A stretch of 64,000 nucleotides of DNA from Megalonaias nervosa (lineage: Eukaryota > Mollusca > Bivalvia > Unionida > Unionidae). Below, one piece after another: positions 25,990 through 37,314 of this stretch. The notes below the pieces were generated by a model. It was not told the DNA's origin. It searched no databases and saw only the letters and a program-made list of their open reading frames with translations. The number at the start of each line of letters is the position of its first letter. Positions within the stretch are counted from its first letter, which is position 1. The position numbers and the translations under genes were made by a program. Location: positions 1 through 64,000 of the forward strand of contig JAECUM010011080.1 in NCBI GenBank assembly GCA_016617855.1, read 5' to 3'.

Positions 25990-26639
25990 TTGATTAGATA
26001 ACAACGAAAGGGTTTCAGTTCTTGATGCAGCTTCACGGGATTGGTTGAGACGGGGTGTGGAATGGATAAAACATAACAAAATCGAAGCACATAAGTATAT
26101 TCAATATATAACACATATTTTCATCATTTTGTAGGGTTTTCACCTTTCTCGACAAACCAATTTTTAAATTCTCTAAAAACAAGTTCTGATAAAGGAGTTA
26201 AATCTGTCAAAGATAGTACAAGTTTATCACAAACATTAAATTCTTGATCTATTCGAAAACTTGTATCTTTTGGCGCACATCAGTTTGCTTTACAAGAAAT
26301 TGACGTACTACGGTTCTCTGTTTCACACTTAATGTGCATATGTCTTGATTTCCTTGTGATTTGATGTTGGTTGTTTTGTGGTTTTCTGTCATTTGTCTTT
26401 TGAAAACGTAATTTTCTTACTTTAATATGAACTTGGCGCTTGGACTTCAAAATCGGTTGAGAACCCGAAGCCCAGCTTCATTTGCCGTAAGTAGGATGAA
26501 TTTAAACCGAAGGATGAACACCTGAAAATGATATCACTAAAGTCCTTACATCTGGAACAATGAATCCCATATAAAAATCAGTTGCGTATCTACAATAATG
26601 GTATTTTACGTTTTATTTTGGGGTGGTGGGAGTGAAGGA

Positions 26640-26862
26640 GGGTGGGTGTAAACTAGTCAATAAGGGTCTGTGGTATGGTATTTCAAGTGGGGACCCAGCC
26701 CGCTGAATGAAACGCCCAGACGCTCCTGTATTTTAAGCGTTTCTAGCACATAATTCTAACTATGTAACTGTATATAAACCTTCTCAGAAAATGTTCATAT
26801 TGTTTGGCGTTCATTTTCAGAAGGGAAGAACAGTGGAGCAGGCTCAGATCCGCCTCTGAAAA
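26640..26862. mobile_element. interspersed repeat with CAGAGGCGGATC-like end
   Basis: This segment shares TTTTAAGCGTTTCTAGCACA and the following AATTCTAACTATGTAACTGT block with 35889-36130. Its right end reads CAGATCCGCCTCTG, the inverse of the other copy's left end (CAGAGGCGGATTCAG). That fits a short terminal-inverted-repeat DNA transposon. It abuts the stop codon of MGAT4-like gene 2, so it probably lies in the 3' UTR or just downstream. Confidence 0.5.
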
Positions 26863-26867
26863 TCGTA

Positions 26868-28063
26868 TTAAGAAGTAACATAGACGCCAATTTCGCGTAT
26901 AAATATCCAATTAACTTGCGAGACAATGGAAAGCCTAAGACAATACACATGGCCATTCGTCTTTCTGAGGACATCTTCTGCATGAATAGGTCCTTCCACA
27001 TACTCCTGTAGAATTCGAAATACGTCACACGTAGATGAAGTTTCTTTGCTGACTAATTCATTACTGTAATCTAAACTCCATTTCATAATGTAGTCTCGTC
27101 TATGAAGATTTGAAGAAACATTGAGTGGATTGAGCAAATTATTTTCATCCGCAATGAAACCTGATTCGATGACTAATTTAGTCACATTTTGAGGAACGGC
27201 GAAAATTATCAAAACAAAGTTCCTTGAATTTTTTGTGTATCCCCAGAAAAAGTCACTGTTTATTTTGTTATACGCCTTGTCAATGTAATGGTCTTCATAA
27301 ACACCGAGATTTGTCTCGATGGTTGCATTTGGGTTATCTCCATTTAATCGCTTTTGCTGAAGATAAAAGTATAAAGAATCCATCCCGTCTGATCTTGTTT
27401 GATTAACGAGTGTGGATTTCACGCCAATATGTTTAAATACCGTCGGAATTCTTACATATTGCTTTGTTTGGACCGTTATTGATTTGAAATACATAAATAG
27501 ATAGTCAATAGGTTGCTCCTCATAGAAAGAAGTCAACAGACTTACTAACTTGGGTAGATCCGAATTTCGAAAAACTTTTCCGATCGCTCCGACAAAGGAG
27601 AGTTCAAGAACAGACCACGAACTTCCACTTTCTTTTATAAACTCAGTTATTTCTCGAACATATCCTGGTCTTGTTATTACATCATCTTCAATATGAACGT
27701 AATATTCCGCTAAGTCTTGACAGTACTGCATTAAGAAAGCCGCATCTAGCGTTTGCTTGGCACGCCATTTTACTCTCACTATTGAATCTCCGAAGTTTTG
27801 TTTGAGGTGTTCCAGAGGTGGATATTTCTCAGCGCTCACATTGTGTATCAGTATGAATTCGTCTAAAAGTTCCTTCGGAAACATTTCTCGGAGTTTTCCT
27901 TTCACTTTCTCCTGATACGTAAGGTTGAAGTCGCTCAGCTGAACAACAAGTTTGACACGAAATCTATCTTCGGGCGAAGTACATGACACCAATGAAGATA
28001 ATGTAGCAAAAATATAGGAACCACCTGGACGGTAGATGGTTGGAATGCCGATTACCAGGAAAA
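26868..28063 (-). CDS. MGAT4-like glycosyltransferase (GT54), gene 2, last exon
   Basis: An open exon of about 398 codons, starting after a CACCGCAG acceptor (AG at 28065-28064) with a phase-1 split codon, as in gene 1. It opens with FLVIGIPTIYRPGGSY, closer to the canonical vertebrate MGAT4 start than gene 1. It then has KLVVQLSDFN, a YYVHIEDDVITRPGYV acidic motif, the SWSVLELSFVGAIGKVFR block, and a C-terminal domain ending WIFIREIGVYV. No internal stops. Gene 1 and gene 2 share exon boundary, phase and motif order, so they are tandem paralogues on the same strand. Substrate specificity cannot be read from sequence. Confidence 0.9.
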
Positions 28064-28734
28064 CTGCGGTGATAAAGAAAGGAAGATAAAATGCTCTTGT
28101 TTAATGTTAAACGAGATGGGGCGCAATCTCATAGGTAATGAAAAATGAATTCATTTTATCCTCCATTTAAAAAGCATAAACAATTGAATTTATAAGAATC
28201 CATGCTACAATTGAACTTACTTTTTCTACCGTTTTGCGATAAAATATTACATGGATTCGGCAAGTCTGCTCTTCTCGTTTTAAAATTTAACTATGTGTAC
28301 AATAAGTTGTACAGCTTTTTTGTTCATATTGCCGAAGAAAGGTAAACTAGAAATCACTAGGCAGAACACCTGAAAGTTGTCCTAGCCCAACCAAACCATA
28401 ATGTTGATGTACGGCTTTGATGCATACCAATTATACAACGTATGCATATGAGCCGCTAAGCGAGAAAACGTGACTTTGGTATAAAAATGACATTTTGAGA
28501 TTTTGCTTCGAAAAGAACAATTTTTTTCCGAAATATAATGAAGTTTATTTCACACAGATATTAAAAATATTCAAAGAAACATATGGTTTGCTTCCATAAT
28601 GCAACAACGTTGTTGTATTATAATTTATTTTACATGATGTCAGTTTCCTGCGAAGACGTCGTTTGTTCGATTGGACGTTGCTCGCGTAGCGGTTCACATG
28701 CATATGGACTCTTTACTTAATATAATCACCGTAC

Positions 28735-28780
28735 CTTTTGACTTCTTTAAAACAAGTCGAGAAATATTGGCATTCCTTGC
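28735..28780 (-). CDS. candidate small upstream exon of MGAT4-like gene 2
   Basis: A 46-bp open segment lies between TCTATTTCAG and GTACGG splice signals on the minus strand. It ends in phase 1, matching the start of the 28063 exon. The 15 codons (ARNANISRLVLKKSK) have no motif. Evidence is limited to splice signals, phase and position. Confidence 0.35.
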
Positions 28781-30801
28781 CTGAAATAGATAAAAATTAA
28801 AACTGTGATAATACGCATTAAGATGAATTAACAAGTCTCTGTCTCTCTTTGTCTCTGACATGTTCTCTCTCTATTTCTTTCTCTCTCCGGCTCATAGTAA
28901 AATCTTAAAATATTACGATCTTTATTCTTAAATAAATAAATAAATAAATAATAAATAAATAATAGATAAATAAATAAATAAATCGGTAATTTTCAAGACA
29001 TTCTGATTCCTGTATTCTCATTATGCCTATTTCTATAAAATTACTGAACCAGTCAGATTAGTTATTATTTCATGAAAAGAAATCACTAGATGAGTCGGAA
29101 AAGAATACAGGGAACATCAACTTCAAAAAGTGGCAGAAAATTGCAACCCCGTTCCTAGCACACCGCCTTTTGTAAGAACATAATGATTTTTAATTTTTTT
29201 TTTAGGAAAGACCACTTCAGTGTTAGAGGACAGCAGGCAACAATTAAACAGAGAGACCATTCCATGCAGGTCCTGGCCTCGGTCAAAGCATTGCTGTGAA
29301 ATGTGTGACCTTGATCCTTTGTGCAAACGCGTGAGCGAGGACGTCTGAACTTCATAATTGCCACTCCATGTATGTAGAAAATCCGTCAATATGTTCGGGA
29401 TATATAGGTCAATGAAAAAAAAAAAAATATTTTAACCAAAACCTTACCGCACATTGTCTATACTGTGACATTGACCCCAAGAGAAAACATTTCATAGGTT
29501 CGAGACATCATGTCGTAGAATGAATTGTCCAAGCTTCATATTGATTCATGTCAAGTCTGAAGAGAATCCATGAACGGGTGTAGGAAATGTTTGCAAGCGA
29601 AAAGCTTTAAAGGAGACCAGAAAATTAAAACTTTTCCTTTTATGTATGTAATTCTCTACAAATTTTAATTCGACTGTAATGTTTATAAATTAAATATCGT
29701 AGGCGGGTAGTGATTATATTGCGCGGAAGATACCACGATTCCGTAAATTGCCGAGTTTTTCCGAGTTTTGATGAGACGACAGGTCCCGTGGTCCCGTGAC
29801 GCATTACTAGCCAGTCCTCGAATACAAACAGAAACATGGCGAGCGAGACAGACAGGAGACCAGATTTGGGTTGCACGTTTAAAAGTTGAATCTGCTTTCG
29901 AGATATGCTCATAACTATATCTGTTGAATTGTGTGTTAACAATGTGTTTAAGACCTGAAAGCCGAAAAGTACAACAGTAACAAGGTGCTCATATTTCATA
30001 TTTTGGAATTTTTAAAAAATCAATGTAATTTTAAAATAAACACCTATGCATTGTGTGCTGTGCAAAAATGTGATAAGGATGAAGTGATGGTGCCCAATGT
30101 AAAAAATCAAAAAATTTACAAGAAGGATGAGGTTCAATCGTATTATATGTAAATGACATATTCATTGCCTACCCCCAAGGACTAATATTTTAAAATATAC
30201 ATCCAACACTGAAACACTGAGAGATAATACTGAATTCTGGGCGAAGATACTTGAACGGGGACCGAGTTTTGTGTGAAACAATATCCATTACCGGGAAGGT
30301 GTAAAAGGCATTGAGAACGGTTTCCATCAGTCGTAACTTAATCATGATTTAAAAAAAACCCCACAGATAAATCTGCAAAGCAGAAATCATACGTAATTAA
30401 TTTAAACATTAAGAAGCTTCCTTCTTATGATTCAGTTACAGTGTATTTTACATGCAGGCTACAGTTAGCGTATTGACAAATCTGATAATATATACATGTC
30501 TGGTATAATAGTTTATGTACTGTACGGGTCAGTGCTCAAAGAAATTTTTTTTAGGTATAGGCCCCGGGCTGGTGACTTAAATAAACTCACAAGCCCTGAC
30601 TGAAATTCCACAAGCCCGGACAGTACATGCCTGTCAACTATCAAGCCGGGAATAAAACCTCCCGAGCTTTGGGGCATTTCCACACCTACCTCCCGATCTC
30701 GTAATATCTCCCGACTTTTCGCAGAGAACTCCCGATTATTACATTATGTCTGTCAATTTTCATTTCTCAGACCCCTCCACCCCAACCATACATAAATAGA
30801 G
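28781..30801. other. no supportable gene; upstream of gene 2
   Basis: Contains (AAAT)n at about 28930-28985 and AT-rich DNA. The ORF at 29640-29999 (minus) has no recognisable features. The missing N-terminal anchor exon of gene 2 should lie in or beyond this stretch, but I could not identify it. Confidence 0.4.
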
Positions 30802-30920
30802 ATCTCAAATGGGTAACGATTTAATATTGAATTTATGAAACGAGTTGAATAATGTCCAGCTTTTGCTCATTATTTAACGAGTTTCATAAATTTAATATTA
30901 AATCGTTACCCATTTGAGAT
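30802..30920. repeat. 119-bp palindrome (fold-back element)
   Basis: The left arm ATCTCAAATGGGTAACGATT and onwards is matched at the right by the complement ending AATCGTTACCCATTTGAGAT. Symmetry continues towards the centre (GAGTTGAATAATG / CATTATTTAACGAG) around CCAGCTTTTG. It is a hairpin-forming MITE-like element; a half copy is at 11683-11743. Confidence 0.8.
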
Positions 30921-31448
30921 TCTTTTTATCACATAGTTTTATTTCAGGGGAAATTATTTAGATAGAAAGAAGAACGAATAATTTCGTTCATTCTGACAGA
31001 CACTGTACCTTTCATTTGTTGTGCGTAAAAAATAGTCCCAAACAAAGCTGAAATAATAAAAGTATATTATACATTGTGATAACTGTAAATCAAGGAATAA
31101 TCGTTCATCCAAATAAAGAGAACAATTTACAAAAGGCAAAACATTTGTTAACACAAAATGTCTAATGCGTGTGATGTCACATTGTTTGGTATGGTTAACA
31201 GTACCGGTTGGGTTGGTCTACACAACACAGTGACAGTGTTTACGTTGAAATTTTCCACATCACAACTAAACGTTACATTGTTGCGATATTTTTGTGAGAA
31301 GATTACTGGATGCAGAAATACACATATATACGGCAATGTATTTGTGACCGGATATTTGCAGTATTTGATTCGGAACATTGGATTGTACAGAAGACTTAAA
31401 CAAATCTCTTTTTGAGTTGGACTTGGATTACATATTTACCGCGTAAAT

Positions 31449-31518
31449 ATGCTGTGTTTGGATAAAGTTCTGTCAGTTGGGGAGACCGGTTTATGTCTAC
31501 ATTCTTCTGTGACCAAAG
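31449..31518 (+). CDS. candidate first coding exon
   Basis: ATG followed by 70 open bases to a strong donor (AAAG/GTGAGT). The product would start MLCLDKVLSVGETGLCL. No downstream exon was identified. Based only on an ATG and a near-consensus donor. Confidence 0.2.
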
Positions 31519-32308
31519 GTGAGTTTATTTACTTCAGTAAGTTCACATTTAAACCAAGCTTGTATATAGGGTCGATTCCATGCTACAGATATACATCCCA
31601 ACCATCCCCACCCCCACCCTCGTTATCATCTAAGCAATAGTTTTACTTGTTGTTATTGTTCTTGTCTTGGGGGTTTTGCCATTTTTCATGTTATGATATG
31701 TTATACATGACATAACAAACCCCTGTGGGGGTAAATTGGCAATATTGAGACTGGACGAGACCATTTTTTTCCAATTCCCTTTCGCGAGTCGAATCAAAAA
31801 ATGGCGGCCAAAAATGTTCATTCAAAACAAACAGTTCCAGAAGGCGGGGTTAAAAAAGTTTTCCCACGATCGCAGCCAATCAGTAAAGAGAATACTGCAC
31901 AATAATTTCATGGGCTTATTTGGACCAATCAGAATCACATGAAGTGATATGTTCATACGTATAATATCAAAAATATGAAACTGCACACACTGTAAGCCAA
32001 GTGTACCGACTATGTGATAAATAGATATAACGTATGCAATCCACAGATTCCATATTCTATTTTATCACTTGTGAATATTGTAGTGAAGAAATCAGTGCCG
32101 GATTTAGGCTTAAGCTAAACAAGCTACAGGTGCCTTTGAAATACTTATTGATGGACAGAAACGTGAGGCAAGAAAACACATGCAAGTGTGAAATTAGATT
32201 TTCGTGATGTGTGTTTGTTAGGTGATCTGATGAAGATTATCTGTAGTATTTTCCTGTTTAAGAACCCTTCAGCCGACAACAACTATTGTCCTAAGGTCCT
32301 TGGAAATC

Positions 32309-32354
32309 ATGGACCTCAAGTCGGACTATATGCAGGAGTTCTTTGATTGTCACG
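32309..32354 (+). CDS. candidate first coding exon
   Basis: ATG, 46 open bases (MDLKSDYMQEFFDCH) and a near-consensus donor (CACG/GTACGT). The codon content looks protein-like but no partner exon is recognised in the window. Confidence 0.25.
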
Positions 32355-33099
32355 GTACGTTTCAGTAAAATATTTTTTCCTGATTTAGTATATTTGAATA
32401 CCATTTAGTTTATTCACAACAATATTTATAACATATATTTGGCCAACCGCATAGTAGCACTAATAATGTATTCGGTGTCTAACCCTAACCCATTTATAAC
32501 CTCGGCTGCAATTGTACGGATGTAAGATTTCGGACCATTTAACAGCATTGTGGGTTAAAAAATTCTTTAAGCTGTGCTCTTGAAACTTAGAGTTATTAAA
32601 ATAAGACCAGATAAACAAGTTATTCACTTCTTAACGTCTTTCTTTTTCCTAAATAGTTTACCATTTGTTCTCTAATACTAAATTGGTCTTTCCTAAGTAA
32701 CTGTAAAACCATTATGTTGTCACAGATAGTCTCTGTAACAGAACTTGGATTCTATTTTTGCTGCCCCTTCTGTGTAAGTTACGTTACCTATGTTTGTTAA
32801 GACTTTGTTGTCGCTGACATCTTATAGTAATAACATCAAAGCAAAGCAAGATGTCTTACGTGTACAGACTTTAATGTCGTATTGTTAACTTTGATTATCT
32901 CTTCTACCATTTTTAATCTCATATTTATTTAAATAAATTTTATGGTATTCATCTTTGTGCCGGTACTCTCGTTTTACTTACTACATGTATACTTATATGT
33001 ATAAGCAAATATTCCTAGTGGACATGTTGGGAGTTCAAGAAAAAGATAAGTTGTGCATATTTAGTTGTTGTTGTAATTGTCGTCCTTGTAATTTTCGTC

Positions 33100-33100
<1 letters not shown>

Positions 33101-33152
<52 letters not shown>
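33101..33152. repeat. (ATT)n microsatellite
   Basis: About 17 ATT units. The surrounding 32355-33756 holds nothing else I can support. Confidence 0.95.
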
Positions 33153-33154
<2 letters not shown>

Positions 33155-33756
33155 CCTTGCTTAATAACTAAATTATATGGATGGAATACCAGCGTCTCTG
33201 AAACGTCTTTAATGGCTTTTCCTTGTGTAGATGAGACTTTCTTGTGCTGCAGCTTGAAAGTACTGTTTGCGGAAAAGAAATTTATCTAATTATTATTGAC
33301 TTATAGAAGGAACATGAAATACCTGCAAGGCATGTGTATAATATTCTCAGTGACCTTAAAGTCTTACGAAACACGCACGCACGCACCTTGACCACAAGGT
33401 CAAGATGTTGAGAGGTCTTTAGGAGATAAACGCAATTGAAAGGAACTTAAAGAAAAACCGTAACGCACATTTTTATTACCTTGAACTTAACCCTAAAGTT
33501 TAAGGGTCAAGCACATGTGTTAGATAACAAAATCTCTTTGCTTCATAATGCTTCCTCCCAAGTATGCCATAGAACGAATTTTCTTATCTTCATAATGATT
33601 CGTTGAAAGCTTGATTAGAAACTATCGAGAGTTTAACGAAACAAGGAAATTAACAAATTTGTTGTTTTGGACCAAACCTTGAAGCATATTTTCTATGACT
33701 GGCATTTACCCAAGGTGGAAGGATAAATTTCTCATTCATTTTGCATACGTGAGCTG

Positions 33757-33955
33757 CGATTGCTTGGTGGTTAACGCGTTTGACTCGTGAGCAGAAGGGT
33801 GCGGGTTTGATTTCCACAACGAATTAAACCCAGCATGGCTGCCGTGCTGTGCTCTTATGCAAGGCGCTTTAGGACTCGCCATACCGAACCAACTCTTATG
33901 GTGAACCTATCGAAACACCGTAATATTAAACATTCAATAGGTATAAATTCCTATA
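33757..33955 (+). mobile_element. tRNA-derived SINE-like element (family C)
   Basis: An A-box-like GCTTGGTGGTTAACGCG and a B-box-like GCGGGTTTGATTTCC, about 45 bp apart, are followed by a unique body (AACCCAGCATGGCTGCCGTG). The spacing is that of a tRNA head, but the stems are too degenerate for a tRNA gene. Confidence 0.6.
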
Positions 33956-34049
33956 TTCTAATAATGAAACCTACATCTCAGAATAAATGTTACTGATACA
34001 TATATTTTTAATAAGTTTATCTTCTATTTCGATCTTTTCATTATTATAG

Positions 34050-34490
34050 ATTAAATCTTGATTTGGCATAGCATCAAGATTTATTTTAATGATCATTTGA
34101 TCAATCTATCTGCGATTGAAATGCGATTTATTTAATGACAATATTATCTATCTGTCAAAGAAATTCGAGTTTTTTAATGACCATTGATCTATCTATCTGC
34201 GACTGCAATGCGATTTATTTGATGACAATTTTATCTATCTATCTGTGATTGAAATGCGATTTATTTAATGACCATTGATCTATTTATCTGTGATTGAAAT
34301 GCGATTTATTTATAGACAATTTTATTTATCTGCCAATGAAATGTGATTTATTTATATTCACCGTTGATCTGTCTATCTGCGACTGTAATGCGATTTAATA
34401 AATAACCATTTTATTTAAATGTCTGCGATTGAAATGAGATTTATTTAATGACCATTTTTTTCTTCCAAATATCTGCGATTGAAATCCTAG
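34050..34490. repeat. about 50-55 bp minisatellite
   Basis: Diverged units of GATTGAAATGCGATTTATTT plus AATGACCATTGATCTATCTA recur about eight times with length variation. The region 34491-34882 beyond has no supportable gene. Confidence 0.8.
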
Positions 34491-34881
34491 CGACATGTGT
34501 ACGCTTTAGAGCGTCTAGTCATCCGCTGCCCCCACTCCACCCCCGTACGTATTTGTCAGTCTACCTAGTTATATGTAATTTACTCAGAAATTTTATTTCA
34601 CTTTCTGAAGGCTTCAACATATTACGACCTTTCTATGAGTCTCCCATACTTTCAGAAATTATGTGGTATGAACTAATGGTCCGTAAGGACTCACATCCTC
34701 GTGATTACATTTATGGACGATTTAAACGTACATAGAGTCTTGCGCGGATGAATATGTTTTTGGTACCAAGTACTTCGGTTTCGAAGAGAGAGAATAGCGT
34801 GGTGATTACATTCTGGGCCGATTAAAACGCACACACTTCTTCAGCGGATGAATATATTTTGTTACCAAGGGCTTCATTTTT

Positions 34882-34882
<1 letters not shown>

Positions 34883-34935
<53 letters not shown>
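34883..34935. repeat. (GA)n microsatellite
   Basis: About 26 GA units; nested ORFs on both strands are artefacts. Confidence 0.95.
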
Positions 34936-34936
<1 letters not shown>

Positions 34937-35888
34937 ATACCAATCAATGAACATGTATACAGTAGAACAATATTCAGCACGGTCAAGCAAATGACTGCCG
35001 TCCAGGCCAACGGCAATGAAGTAATCCTCCTCATAACTGATGCTTTGATGCTTCAACCAGATGTTCACCGATCAGAAGTCTGGAAATTTAGACAACACAA
35101 TAACGTCAGACCAATGAACCTACCTATACCGCACTTAATAATATTACATTTTCAGAGCTCTTTGCCCTAGAAAAAAAGAGGAACTTAACAGGGAAACAGC
35201 TCCAACTATTTTTCTTCTATATATTTAGAACCGTCATTTATTTGTTTTGGAGAGAAGATGATTGGTGCATTTTAGAAACAACAATTCCAGCCACCCCACA
35301 CCCCAAAATAGCTGAATAAAAACATTCTTGCTATATATGCTTTGCAATAAGAAATTAGTAATTATGTCCATCACATTAACTGAAAAATTTATTGTTTTTA
35401 GCCAAAGGAAATGCAAAATATCCAGGCTCGAAAGGAAATTGCAGCCCCCCCCCCAAAAAAAAATAACGTAATGGTAAGTCCCTAATACATGTTTTCTTTC
35501 TGGAAGTCGGTATGTAGTTCCAATTGGAAAACGGATAACATGGATTACATTAAAACTCTTAATACAATATCTCTTTGATTTGGTATTAGATTAGTCCTTG
35601 CTCTAATTATTCTGTACAATGTAAGCATCTTGGGATTAAAATTCCATGTTTATGTCTCGTGAATCTATACGACCAATCAAAGAAAATTTCATATTAATGT
35701 CTCTTGAAACGATATGACCAATCAATTAATATTCCATATATATGTCTCTTGAATCTGTATGACCAATTCCATATATATGTCTCTTGAAGCTATATGACAA
35801 ATTAATTAATCAAATTTTACAAGTGATATTCTCAGCGTTTTTCACAGAGAACATGGAAGTTACATGGTCATGTCTATCCATCGTGCAT

Positions 35889-36180
35889 GGACAGAGGCGG
35901 ATTCAGAAATATCGCGTGTGTGTATGTAAACTAGTAGGCGTGGGGTCTGTCGGATGATCCTCTAGCGGAGACCTATTGGGCGAAGCCGTCGGAAGCTCAT
36001 GCATTTTAAGTGTTTCCAGGGCATAATTTAAACCATCTAACTGTAAAGAAAACTTATTCCACGAAATGTTCCTGTTGTTTCGGGCTAATTTATTTTCTTT
36101 GTTTTAGGATGGGGGTTTGACACGTCTTTTGCACAAAGGGTCTTAGAATATGATCCATTGCCTAAATCTGGGCCCTGACA
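35889..36180. mobile_element. interspersed repeat, second copy of the 26640 family
   Basis: It begins ACAGAGGCGGATTCAG, continues through GCGAAGCCGTCGGAAGCTCA and the shared TTTTAAGTGTTTCCAGGGCA block, and ends near AAATCTGGGCCCTGACAG. Comparison with 26640-26862 defines the family. No ORF. Confidence 0.5.
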
Positions 36181-36265
36181 GGAAGGGGAGGAGGGTTGGA
36201 GAATGAAGAAGAAAAAGAAGAAAAGAACAAAGACGCATTCAGCTTTGCTGCTAATTTCAGCGAGT

Positions 36266-36430
36266 CACAGTAGCTTAGTGTTTAACGTTCCAGACTCACA
36301 TCCAGTGGGTTGCGAGTTCGATTGTTGCCCAGACCAGCCATAGTGTATCAGCAGGCAAGTAACTTTATTCCCATCGCATCAAAACTAGTAAATCTTTCAT
36401 CTAGTGACGCGCCCTAAAAAATCAACCAGT
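36266..36430 (+). mobile_element. tRNA-derived SINE-like element (family D)
   Basis: An A-box-like AGTAGCTTAGTGTTTAACG and a B-box-like GCGAGTTCGATTGTTGCCC at tRNA-like spacing, then a short body. It is too degenerate to be a functional tRNA. Confidence 0.5.
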
Positions 36431-36578
36431 TGATCAATCACTCAGGGATAATGTCTAATTTTAATTGTTCTAGCGCCATTGCAAGAAAGAAACAAGGAGA
36501 TTATGTACGTGATTCTGACCATGCGTGAGCATGTGTTATTGCATCCGTACAATACACCGCACACCTGGCACAAATCTC

Positions 36579-36850
36579 CTACATCATTCGAGAAGACTTG
36601 AAACCTTGGGGTATGAAATAAGGATTTGCTTGCGTACGATAACTATGGTCTTTGAGAAGTGATTGATGGGAGAGAGTGTTTGGCGAGGAATCGAGGACTG
36701 GATAATTGCGAAACATATTTAATCCATATTGTTTCAAGTCTGATAGATTTTCAATGTCCTCAAGCTTTTCTGACAAGAATGTATTGATTACTTGATTCTG
36801 CCCGTTTAAGTGTTCCTGCGTTTCAGAGAGTGTCATGTAGCTCAAATTGC
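36579..36850 (-). CDS. candidate host exon, unknown protein
   Basis: A minus-strand open stretch of about 88 codons with ordinary amino-acid composition (for example NLSDLKQYGLNMFRNYPV). A possible acceptor (ATATAG) lies near 36850, and either a CAAG/GTTTCA donor or a stop at 36579. It lies upstream of MGAT4-like gene 2 on the same strand, so it could belong to a stem region, but I see no family motif. Confidence 0.3.
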
Positions 36851-36978
36851 TATATTACGCTGAATACATATACTACACTACCTTTGGTAAGTCACTGTAC
36901 ATGTGTACGCTAACCCTACCTGATTCCTTATTAGGAAAATACAAAAATGTATCAAGTATTTTAACACGTGCTAGAAGA

Positions 36979-37007
36979 TTTTGTTTGTTGTTGTTATAGG
37001 GTTTAAC
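36979..37007 (-). mobile_element. 3' tail part of the SINE (family A) split by the Polinton
   Basis: TTGTTGTTGTTATAGGGTTTAAC corresponds to the (CAA)n tail and last body bases of the family-A SINE as seen at 57015-57045. The rest of this SINE is at 55510-55704. The SINE's own target duplication is CGTGCTAGAAGA (36967-36978) against CGTGTTTGAAGA (55705-55716): 12 bases with 2 differences, so the SINE is old. Confidence 0.85.
37002..37007. repeat. Polinton target-site duplication, left copy
   Basis: TTTAAC directly precedes the left terminal repeat and recurs at 55510-55515. Six bases is the normal Polinton duplication. The intact SINEs read CTTAACGCC at this place, so the pre-insertion site can be checked. 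Confidence 0.85.
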
Positions 37008-37314
37008 AGTAGTAAGAGCAATTGAGGTTTTTATTCCAGAGACCCCATTCCCCCTCCAAAACCCTTCTATGCTGACATTTTCTTCAGCAGCCTTTTCTAG
37101 ATCAAATAATGACTTTTATAAGTAATAACTGAGGTTTTAAAACCAAAGAGGGTTTTAGGTCAGAAACCCTCACCCCCCTCTAAAATAAATATATTCTGAA
37201 ATTTTTTCACCACCTCAGAGACCCCCTCTCCCTCAAAAAACCACCCTTCTCCAAATTTTTATCTCAGAAAATGATGAAATTTTGAAACCCAAAGAGGATT
37301 CTAGACCAGAACCC
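37008..37314 (+). repeat. Polinton left terminal inverted repeat
   Basis: About 307 bp from AGTAGTAAGAGCAATTGAGG to ATTCTAGACCAGAACCC, matching the complement of 55207-55509 with scattered substitutions and small indels. The visible divergence between the two repeats shows the insertion is not recent. Confidence 0.95.

Noticed and set aside
31148..31415. Overlapping antiparallel ORFs
   Set aside because: Neither has a recognisable domain; no splice or expression evidence.
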